From positions 1 to 5,942 of the forward strand of contig CASEGD010000079.1 of NCBI GenBank assembly GCA_949287345.1: a stretch of 5,942 bases of DNA, read 5' to 3'. The first letter of the stretch is position 1, and each line of letters opens with the position of its first letter. This document shows positions 1 through 5,216 of the stretch, in pieces. This DNA comes from an uncultured Phascolarctobacterium sp. Lineage in GTDB: Bacteria > Bacillota > Negativicutes > Acidaminococcales > Acidaminococcaceae. Below the pieces are notes generated by a model, which worked only from the letters and a program-made list of their open reading frames with translations, did not search any database and had not been told where the DNA came from. Made by a program: the position numbers and the translations under genes.

Positions 1-735
1 AATTTGCAGAACATTGCCCACCGTTTTGTAAGCAATAAAGTTGATTTGATTTGCGCTATTGCCACACCGGCGGCGCAGACCTGTGCCAACGCCACGAAGG
101 ATATCCCCATTGTGGCAACGGCCGTTACCGATTACGAAGCTGCCAAACTGGTGGCAAAAAATGATAAACCGGGCGGCAATGTTACCGGTACCAGCGATAT
201 GAACCCGATTAAAGAACAGCTTGATTTGCTGCTGAAGCTTGTGCCCGATGCCAAAGTAGTAGGCACGATTTATTCCTCCAGCGAGGTTAACAGCCAGATG
301 CAGGTGGATTTGTTGAAAAAATATGCTGCGGAACGCGGCGTGGAAATTAAGGAAGCAACCGTTTCCAGCGTAAATGATATCCAGCAGGCAGCGCAGAGCA
401 TTATCGGCGATATTGACTGCCTGTACCTGCCGACCGATAACGTAATGGCATCGGCAGTGCCGACTTTAATCAGCGTTACCGAGCCTGCCAAACTGGTTAT
501 GACTTGCGGCTGGCCGGATACCGAAGGCAGTGTGGCTGTTATCGGCATTGATTATTACGAACTTGGCAAGCAGACCGGCGAAATGGCAGCCAAAATTCTG
601 AAGGGCGAAGCCAAACCGGCTGACATGGCGGTTGAAACCCAGAAACAGTTTAAAGTTACTATCAACAAGGCTGTTGCTGACCGCCTCGGCTACACCATTC
701 CGGAAGAAGTTTTAAAAGAAGCGGAAGCAAAATAA
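1..735 (+). CDS. ABC transporter substrate-binding protein, TrpX-like (5' end cut by window)
   Basis: Extracellular solute-binding protein of the ABC_sub_bind family (PF04392, COG2984), which captures a small ligand outside the cell and delivers it to the permease/ATPase encoded next. The reading frame is open from the first base, so the TTG at 4 is not a real start. Family members are usually about 320-335 residues; 244 codons are visible, so roughly 80-90 N-terminal residues including the lipoprotein or export signal lie upstream. Family landmarks seen: the stretch AIATPAAQ near codons 20-27, PGGNVTGTSD near codons 57-66, a DN pair in the second lobe near codon 148, and IDYYELGKQTGEMAAKIL near codons 183-200. 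Characterised relatives (TrpX of streptococci) bind aromatic amino acids, but the ligand cannot be read from this sequence. The next gene follows after 63 bases containing a hairpin. Class is secure; ligand is unknown. Confidence 0.93.
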   Translation, partial: NLQNIAHRFVSNKVDLICAIATPAAQTCANATKDIPIVATAVTDYEAAKLVAKNDKPGGNVTGTSDMNPIKEQLDLLLKLVPDAKVVGTIYSSSEVNSQMQVDLLKKYAAERGVEIKEATVSSVNDIQQAAQSIIGDIDCLYLPTDNVMASAVPTLISVTEPAKLVMTCGWPDTEGSVAVIGIDYYELGKQTGEMAAKILKGEAKPADMAVETQKQFKVTINKAVADRLGYTIPEEVLKEAEAK

Positions 736-745
736 AAGGTTCATT

Positions 746-774
746 GCGGGCTTCCTGCGCGGGAGCCCGCTTTT
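746..774 (+). terminator. Intercistronic hairpin with short T run, probable partial terminator
   Basis: A 10-pair stem joins 746-755 (GCGGGCTTCC) to 761-770 (GGGAGCCCGC) around the loop TGCGC, with one T-G wobble at 753/763. It is followed by only four T residues and then A at 775. The stem is strong but the T run is short, and the permease ribosome binding site lies just 13 bases further on. This suggests partial termination or a 3' end stabiliser for the binding-protein message, which is common in ABC importer operons where the binding protein is made in excess. The structure is seen; the effect is inferred. Confidence 0.7.
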
Positions 775-786
775 ACTGCTACTTTT

Positions 787-793
787 GGAGGAG
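787..793 (+). promoter_or_regulatory. Ribosome binding site of the permease gene
   Basis: GGAGGAG lies 5 bases before the ATG at 799, a near-ideal Shine-Dalgarno match. It fixes the permease start and allows independent ribosome loading downstream of the 746-770 hairpin. Confidence 0.85.
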
Positions 794-798
794 ATTAG

Positions 799-1683
799 AT
801 GATAGACATTTTAATGCCGACAATAGCGCAGGGGCTGTTGTGGGCGATTATGGCGCTGGGCGTTTACATTACGTTCCGCGTGCTTGATATTGCTGATTTG
901 ACTGTTGAAGGCAGCTTTCCGTTAGGCGCTGCCGTGGCGGCGTCGATGCTTTCGGAAGGTTATTCCGTAGCCGTTGCTTTTATCTGCGCTGCCATTGCCG
1001 GTATGCTGGCGGGCGTCGCTACCGGGCTTTTGCACACTAAACTGAAAATACCGGCACTGCTGGCAGGCATCTTGACCATGATTGCGCTGTATTCCGTAAA
1101 CCTGCGCGTTATGGGTAAAGCAAACCTGTCGCTGCTGCGCATTGATACAATTTTTACCGAAATGCAAGCATGGTTTAATCTTGATAATGTTTACACCGTG
1201 CTTTCCGTCGGCGCTATTGCCGCCGTTTTAAGCGGCCTGTTTATTTACTGGTTCTTCGGTACGGAAATCGGCGCTGCTATCCGCGCGACCGGCTTTAACC
1301 AGCAGATGATCCGTGCGCAGGGCGTTGATACCCGCGTGACGATTATTTTGGGACTTTTAATCAGCAACGCGCTGGTTGCTTTAAGCGGCGCGCTGATTGC
1401 ACAGAACAACGGCTTTGCCGATGTCGGCATGGGCACGGGCACTATCGTTATCGGCCTTGCTTCCGTAATTATCGGCGAGGTGCTGTTTGGCACGCGCAGT
1501 TTTAAAAACTGCATTGTCAGCGTAATTCTTGGCAGTGTTGTTTACCGTATTGTAATTGCCGCGGTACTGCAAATGGGCATGCCGCCTAACGATTTGAAAC
1601 TGTTTACGGCGCTTCTCGTAGCGTTTGCACTCTCGCTGCCGCTTGTTAAAGATAAAGTCGGCGCAAGAAAGGCGGTGAAATAA
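799..1683 (+). CDS. ABC transporter permease, TrpY-like
   Basis: Integral membrane subunit of the importer whose binding protein and ATPase flank it (COG4120; BPD_transp_2 fold, PF02653). It forms the translocation pore, probably as a dimer. The 294 residues are highly hydrophobic, with about eight to nine likely membrane segments: near residues 7-27, 38-54, 57-78, 83-103, 133-153, 182-201, 212-231, 238-258 and 267-283. The typical cytoplasmic coupling loop is seen at about 157-176, with IRATGFNQQMIRAQGV matching the pattern that docks onto the ATPase in this class. The N-terminal ITFRVLDIADLTVEGSF (about 24-40) is also characteristic of the family. The start is set by the GGAGGAG ribosome binding site, and the length is normal for the family. 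The stop overlaps the ATPase start by one base, indicating translational coupling. Substrate is undetermined, as for the binding protein. Confidence 0.94.
   Translation: MIDILMPTIAQGLLWAIMALGVYITFRVLDIADLTVEGSFPLGAAVAASMLSEGYSVAVAFICAAIAGMLAGVATGLLHTKLKIPALLAGILTMIALYSVNLRVMGKANLSLLRIDTIFTEMQAWFNLDNVYTVLSVGAIAAVLSGLFIYWFFGTEIGAAIRATGFNQQMIRAQGVDTRVTIILGLLISNALVALSGALIAQNNGFADVGMGTGTIVIGLASVIIGEVLFGTRSFKNCIVSVILGSVVYRIVIAAVLQMGMPPNDLKLFTALLVAFALSLPLVKDKVGARKAVK
1668..1678 (+). promoter_or_regulatory. Ribosome binding site of the first ATPase gene, inside the permease end
   Basis: AAAGGCGGTGA differs by one base from the ideal AAAGGAGGTGA and sits 4 bases before the ATG at 1683. It lies within the last codons of the permease, so the 1-base TAATG overlap is backed by a strong ribosome binding site. 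Confidence 0.8.
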
Positions 1684-2477
1684 TGCTGCACGTTGAACAT
1701 ATCCATAAAACTTTTTTTGCAGGTACTATAAACGAAAAAGTTGCTTTGCAGGACCTTTCACTGCACCTTGCCCCCGGCGATTTTGTTACCGTTATCGGCG
1801 GCAACGGCGCGGGCAAGTCCACCATGCTCAACTCCATTGCGGGCGTTTACCCGGTGGACAGCGGCAAAATTGTCATCGACGGTGCGGATATTACCAAAAC
1901 GCCGGAACACAAACGCGCCAAATACATCGGCAGGGTATTTCAGGACCCGATGATGGGTACCGCTGCCGGCATGATGATTGAAGAAAACCTGGCTATCGCC
2001 GCAAGGCGCGGCAAAACACCGGGCTTAAAATGGAGCCTGAATGAAAAAGACCACGACTGGTTTGTGGAAATGCTGAAAGAGCTTGACCTGGGTTTGGAAA
2101 ACCGCATGACCGCGCGCGTTGGCTTACTTAGCGGCGGGCAAAGGCAGGCCTTGACGCTTTTAATGGCGACCATTAAAAAACCGAAGCTGTTGCTTTTGGA
2201 CGAACATACGGCGGCGCTCGACCCGAAAACCGCAGCCAAAGTTCTGGCACTGACGGAACGCATTGTTGACCGCGACCAGCTGACGACGCTGATGATTACG
2301 CACAACATGCGCGACGCTTTGCGTTACGGCAACAGGCTGATTATGATGTACAACGGCCGTATTCTGGTTGACGTTGCGGGCGACGAAAAGAAAAACCTTA
2401 CCACGCAGGACCTGCTGCAAATGTTTGAAAAAGCGGCCGGCAATACGCTGGACAGCGACCGCCTGCTTTTAAGCTGA
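1683..2477 (+). CDS. ABC transporter ATP-binding protein, TrpZ-like
   Basis: Cytoplasmic ATPase that powers the importer encoded by the two upstream genes (COG1101 type). All motifs of a working ABC ATPase are visible in its 264 residues: Walker A GGNGAGKST (39-47), Q-loop glutamine Q87 in VFQDP, signature LLSGGQRQ (148-155), Walker B LLLLDE (169-174) with catalytic E174, D-loop ALDP (178-181) and switch histidine H207 in ITHN. The residue after the Walker B glutamate is histidine (DEHTAALD) instead of the usual proline, which to my knowledge is normal for this subfamily and not a defect. The start ATG overlaps the permease stop as TAATG. Length fits a single-domain ATPase, so two copies are expected per transporter. 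The phosphatase gene begins 10 bases downstream. Assignment to this class is secure; the transported compound is not known. Confidence 0.95.
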   Translation: MLHVEHIHKTFFAGTINEKVALQDLSLHLAPGDFVTVIGGNGAGKSTMLNSIAGVYPVDSGKIVIDGADITKTPEHKRAKYIGRVFQDPMMGTAAGMMIEENLAIAARRGKTPGLKWSLNEKDHDWFVEMLKELDLGLENRMTARVGLLSGGQRQALTLLMATIKKPKLLLLDEHTAALDPKTAAKVLALTERIVDRDQLTTLMITHNMRDALRYGNRLIMMYNGRILVDVAGDEKKNLTTQDLLQMFEKAAGNTLDSDRLLLS

Positions 2478-2487
2478 GGAGAAACGC

Positions 2488-3291
2488 ATGGCTGATTTAG
2501 AACGCCTGAAACATATAAAATGTTTTCTGTTTGATATGGACGGCACCATCAATCTGGGCAATACGCTCATCCCCGGCATGGACGATTTTTTTAAAAAGCT
2601 GCGTTCCTACGGCAGGGATTTTTACCTGGTGACGAACAATTCGTCCAAGGGGCACAGCCACTATGTGGAAAAAATGCGCCGCCTGGGCATTGTTGTGGAC
2701 CGCAAAAACGTGCTGATAAGCAGCGACGCTTTTGTATATTACATGCAGCACCTTAAGCCGGGCGCCAGCCTTTACGTGCTGGGCACGGATTTATTGAAGG
2801 AAACGATTATCAAGGGCGGCTTTAAGCTGACGACGCTGCTGGAAGAAAAAACGGATTACGTCGTTGTCGGTTTTGATATGTCGCTGGATTATGATAAGCT
2901 TGCCATTGCCTGCCGTTTGATTGACCGCGGCGTGCCCTATGTGGCGACGCACCCCGACGTGCGCTGTCCGATTGAAGGCGGCGAGTTTATACCGGACTGC
3001 GGCGCGATGCTGAAGCTGATTGAAACGGCGACCGGCAAAAAGCCGCTGGCAATTACCGGCAAGCCCTATCATTACATGGTTGACGTTGTTATGGAACGCA
3101 CCGGCTACAAAAAAGATGAAATCGCTATGGTTGGCGACCGCTTGAGCACCGATATCGCCTTCGGGCTGAATAACGGCATTCTGTCCGTGCTGGTGCTGAC
3201 CGGCGAAGCGACGCTGGAGGATATCGAAAAGGAAAACATCCACCCCGATATTATCCTGCCGCATGCAGCCGACATAGCAAAATATTTTTAA
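2488..3291 (+). CDS. HAD-IIA family hydrolase (NagD/AraL/YutF-like phosphatase)
   Basis: Cytoplasmic haloacid-dehalogenase-type phosphatase of subfamily IIA, which usually removes phosphate from small metabolites such as nucleotides, sugar phosphates or phosphoglycolate. All four catalytic motifs are present in 267 residues: motif I DMDGT (16-20) with nucleophile D16 and acid/base D18; motif II LVTNN with T49 and N50; motif III K192 in ITGKPYHYM; motif IV GDRLSTDI (216-223) with D217 and D222 for magnesium. The region between motifs II and III (roughly 77-185) is the C2-type cap that defines subfamily IIA and controls specificity. Start: the ribosome binding site GAGGAG is embedded in the ATPase stop (TGAGGAG, 2475-2481), 6 bases before ATG, so the two genes are coupled. 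It is the last gene before the terminator at 3298-3328. The substrate cannot be deduced; co-transcription suggests, but does not prove, a link to the imported compound. Confidence 0.93.
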   Translation: MADLERLKHIKCFLFDMDGTINLGNTLIPGMDDFFKKLRSYGRDFYLVTNNSSKGHSHYVEKMRRLGIVVDRKNVLISSDAFVYYMQHLKPGASLYVLGTDLLKETIIKGGFKLTTLLEEKTDYVVVGFDMSLDYDKLAIACRLIDRGVPYVATHPDVRCPIEGGEFIPDCGAMLKLIETATGKKPLAITGKPYHYMVDVVMERTGYKKDEIAMVGDRLSTDIAFGLNNGILSVLVLTGEATLEDIEKENIHPDIILPHAADIAKYF

Positions 3292-3297
3292 AAAATT

Positions 3298-3328
3298 ACC
3301 CTGCTTTTACGGCAGGGTTTATTTTTTT
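3298..3328 (+). terminator. Intrinsic terminator after the transporter operon
   Basis: A perfect 7-pair stem, 3298-3304 (ACCCTGC) with 3312-3318 (GCAGGGT), encloses the loop TTTTACG and is followed by a T-rich run (TTTATTTTTTT, 3318-3328). It lies 6 bases after the phosphatase stop codon. An A run before the stem (3290-3295) partly mirrors the T run, so some activity on the other strand is possible, though no minus-strand gene is seen. It separates the importer operon from the DUF190 gene. Confidence 0.9.
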
Positions 3329-3350
3329 GTGCAGGATTTTGTTGTATAAT
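3322..3350 (+). promoter_or_regulatory. Probable sigma-A/sigma-70 promoter for the DUF190-flavoprotein unit
   Basis: A perfect -10 hexamer TATAAT is at 3345-3350. At the ideal 17-base spacing the -35 position (3322-3327) is only TTTTTT, part of the terminator's T run, so the -35 match to TTGACA is poor. Predicted transcript start is the A at about 3357. The -10 is seen directly; promoter function is inferred from it and from its place after a terminator and before the next gene. Confidence 0.65.
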
Positions 3351-3357
3351 TAATGTA

Positions 3358-3376
3358 GGGTAGTTTTGCACTAGCC
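3358..3376 (+). other. Short hairpin at the predicted 5' end of the DUF190 transcript
   Basis: GGGTAGT (3358-3364) can pair with ACTAGCC (3370-3376) around loop TTTGC, giving six pairs and one G-G mismatch. It would occupy roughly +2 to +20 of the transcript predicted from the TATAAT box. It could protect the mRNA 5' end or be an operator half-symmetry at the start site, or it may be chance. It is too short to be a known riboswitch. Confidence 0.35.
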
Positions 3377-3387
3377 GAAGTTTTGTG

Positions 3388-3397
3388 AAAGGCAGTG
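3388..3397 (+). promoter_or_regulatory. Ribosome binding site that decides the DUF190 start
   Basis: AAAGGCAGTG lies 5 bases before ATG at 3403 and resembles the AAAGGAGGTG consensus. A possible in-frame GTG at 3385 sits upstream of this site and has no ribosome binding site of its own, so ATG 3403 is the better start. Confidence 0.7.
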
Positions 3398-3402
3398 ATC
3401 TT

Positions 3403-3780
3403 ATGGAATTCAAAAAAGTTACCTTTTTAAAAGTTTATACCGGAGAAGATTTGATTTTAGACGATAAGCCCTTTTATAAAGCGGTTATTGAAGAAGCCAT
3501 GCGCCTGAAGCTGGCGGGCGGCACCGTGTCGCGCGGCATTGGCGGTTATGCCAGCACCAAACGCGGCATCGACCACAAAATCGGTTCGATTTTTACCGGC
3601 ATGCCCAATATGCCCGTTGTTGTGGAAATCGTCGATAAGCGCGAGAATATTGAAAAAATCCTGCCGTGGCTGGAAAAACACGCTACCAAAGCGCTGGTGC
3701 TTGTTGAAGAAAGCAACTGCCTGGTAACGGATTACATGCGCGAAGAAGAAGCTAAAAAAGCCAAAGAGGCTAAAAAATAA
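3403..3780 (+). CDS. DUF190 family protein (PII-like fold, COG1993)
   Basis: Small cytoplasmic protein of 125 residues in the DUF190 family (PF02641), which has a PII-like ferredoxin fold and an unknown or only poorly known signalling role. Family landmarks: KVYTGEDL (10-17), the helix FYKAVIEEAMRLKLAGGTVSRGIGGY whose core AGGTVSRGIGGY is at 38-49, and the strand MPVVVEIVDKRENIEKILPWL (70-90). The protein ends in a charged, lysine-rich tail from about residue 113 that lies beyond the conserved fold. I chose ATG 3403 over the upstream GTG 3385 because AAAGGCAGTG precedes it at proper spacing and MEFKKV begins where homologues begin. Members are often encoded beside crcB fluoride channels; here the partner is instead a flavoprotein 23 bases downstream. 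It has its own likely promoter. The family call is solid; the function is unknown. Confidence 0.88.
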   Translation: MEFKKVTFLKVYTGEDLILDDKPFYKAVIEEAMRLKLAGGTVSRGIGGYASTKRGIDHKIGSIFTGMPNMPVVVEIVDKRENIEKILPWLEKHATKALVLVEESNCLVTDYMREEEAKKAKEAKK

Positions 3781-3790
3781 AAATATCCCC

Positions 3791-3797
3791 AAGGAGA
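3791..3797 (+). promoter_or_regulatory. Ribosome binding site of the flavoprotein gene
   Basis: AAGGAGA lies 6 bases before ATG 3804, a strong match that fixes the start. No terminator-like structure is seen in the 23 bases after the DUF190 stop, which supports co-transcription. Confidence 0.8.
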
Positions 3798-3803
3798 TAC
3801 TTT

Positions 3804-5195
3804 ATGAGAGAAAAATTTGATGTTGCCATTATCGGCGGCGGACCTGCCGCCGTTTTTGCTGCTTATGAGTTTTCGCTGAAATACCCCGAGCTGAAGGTGG
3901 TTATTTTGGAGGAAGGCCACCCGATTGACCAGCGCAAATGCCCGCTGGCGATGAAAAAAGTTGACCATTGCCTGCGCTGCGTGCCCTGCGATATTATGCG
4001 CGGCTTCGGCGGTGCGGGTGCGTTCTCGGACGGCAAGTACAATTTTACGACGGAGTTTGGCGGCTGGCTGAATGAATACCTGCCGCACAACGAGGTTATC
4101 GAACTCATCGACTACGTTGATGAACTGAACTGCCGCCACGGTGCGCCGGGCGAATATTTCAGCACTAAAAACTGCACCATCGGCGCTAAGGCACTGGGAT
4201 ATGACCTGCACCTGTTAAACGCCAAAGTGCGCCATCTGGGTACCGAAAACAACCTGATTATAATGGAAAACATCTATAAATATCTGCTGGAGCATGGCAT
4301 TACCATTGAATGTAACAGCCATGTCGAAAGCATTATCCGCGAAGGCGACGGTTTTGTTTTGCCGGTACGCGGCAAGGGCGAAGTGGAGTGCAAATATTTA
4401 ATTGCTGCGCCCGGGCGCGCCGGTGCGGAATGGTTTACCGAGCAGTGCAAAACGCTGGGGTTGAACTTCATCAACAACCAGGTGGATATCGGCGTGCGCG
4501 TGGAAGTGCCTGCGCAGGTGTTTAAGCACATTACCGACGAGGTTTACGAGGCGAAGCTGGTTTACCGCACGCAGCGTTACAACGATTTGGTGCGCACCTT
4601 CTGCATGAACCCGAACGGTTACGTTGTTGCCGAAAACACCGACGGCATTGTAACGGTTAACGGCCACAGCTACCGTGACCCGAAGCTGCACAGCAACAAC
4701 ACCAACTTTGCGCTTTTAGTAAGCAACACTTTTACCGAACCATTTACCGAGCCGCACCAGTACGGCAAGCGCATTGCTTCGTTCAGCAATATGCTGGGCG
4801 GGGGCGTGCTTTTGCAGCGCTTCGGCGATTTGATTAACGGACGCCGCACCAACGAACGCCGCCTGAAAAAGAGCTTTACCAAGCCGACGCTGAACGCAAC
4901 GCCGGGCGATTTAAGCCTTGTTCTGCCCAAGCGCCAGCTTGATGATATTATTGAAATGATTTACGCGCTGGATAAAATTGCGCCGGGCATGGCCAATGCC
5001 GATACGCTTTTGTACGGCGTGGAAGTTAAATTTTACAGCGCGCGCCTTGAGCTTGACGGCAAACTGGAAACGAAGATTCCGAACCTGTTTGCCTGCGGCG
5101 ATGGTGCGGGCATTACGCGCGGGCTTTCGCAGGCCAGCGCCAGCGGCGTGCATGTGGCAAGGCAGATTGGCGAGCGCGCTAAACTTGGCAAATAA
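3804..5195 (+). CDS. FAD-dependent dehydrogenase, COG2509 type
   Basis: Predicted cytoplasmic flavoprotein of 463 residues, in the uncharacterised FAD-dependent dehydrogenase group COG2509. The N-terminal FAD-binding Rossmann motif is IIGGGPAAVFAAYE (9-22), with alanine in place of the third glycine, and E36 ends the second strand as the likely ribose-binding acid. Next comes a cysteine cluster, C46, C56, C59 and C62 (C-x9-C-x2-C-x2-C), directly before the family hallmark GFGGAGAFSDGK (67-78). Later landmarks are AAPGRAG (201-207), RTFCMNPNGYVV (264-275), and the C-terminal FAD-contact segment LFACGDGAGITRGLSQASASG (428-448), where D433 should contact the FAD ribityl or phosphate part. No signal peptide or membrane segment is seen. 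The strong ribosome binding site fixes the start, and the length is normal. Substrate and electron partner are unknown. It follows the DUF190 gene by 23 bases and precedes an ABC ATPase by 21 bases. Confidence 0.9.
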   Translation: MREKFDVAIIGGGPAAVFAAYEFSLKYPELKVVILEEGHPIDQRKCPLAMKKVDHCLRCVPCDIMRGFGGAGAFSDGKYNFTTEFGGWLNEYLPHNEVIELIDYVDELNCRHGAPGEYFSTKNCTIGAKALGYDLHLLNAKVRHLGTENNLIIMENIYKYLLEHGITIECNSHVESIIREGDGFVLPVRGKGEVECKYLIAAPGRAGAEWFTEQCKTLGLNFINNQVDIGVRVEVPAQVFKHITDEVYEAKLVYRTQRYNDLVRTFCMNPNGYVVAENTDGIVTVNGHSYRDPKLHSNNTNFALLVSNTFTEPFTEPHQYGKRIASFSNMLGGGVLLQRFGDLINGRRTNERRLKKSFTKPTLNATPGDLSLVLPKRQLDDIIEMIYALDKIAPGMANADTLLYGVEVKFYSARLELDGKLETKIPNLFACGDGAGITRGLSQASASGVHVARQIGERAKLGK

Positions 5196-5216
5196 CAAAA
5201 CGGGTGGGAAGGAACA

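Noticed and set aside
2202..2219. Histidine in place of proline after Walker B (DEHTAALD) as a sign of a defective ATPase
   Set aside because: All other catalytic residues are intact, and this variant is, as far as I recall, usual in the TrpZ/COG1101 subfamily.
1940..2308. 122-codon minus-strand open frame opposite the first ABC ATPase
   Set aside because: It lies wholly within the ATPase catalytic region, is low-complexity and serine-rich, and matches no known protein.
2791..3264. 157-codon minus-strand open frame inside the HAD phosphatase
   Set aside because: The + strand carries all four HAD motifs. The antisense product is rich in H, Q, N and R with no family features, typical of a shadow frame.
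3385..3402. GTG at 3385 as a longer start for the DUF190 protein
   Set aside because: It would add six residues not typical of the family and has no upstream ribosome binding site, whereas ATG 3403 has AAAGGCAGTG at good spacing.
3351..3402. Possible fluoride riboswitch before the DUF190 gene, given the usual link to crcB
   Set aside because: The leader is only about 45 bases and shows neither the conserved loop sequences nor the pseudoknot arrangement of the crcB motif; only a small hairpin is present.
3751..3780. A-rich runs (GCTAAAAAAG and GCTAAAAAATAA) as programmed frameshift sites
   Set aside because: In the reading frame the run is T AAA AAA G, which does not fit the X-XXY-YYZ pattern well. 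The next gene has its own strong ribosome binding site, so no fusion product is needed.
3732..4211. 159-codon minus-strand open frame opposite the DUF190 end and flavoprotein start
   Set aside because: It overlaps two well-supported + strand genes, has no recognisable domain or convincing ribosome binding site, and spans their intergenic gap; it is best explained as a shadow frame of GC-biased codons.
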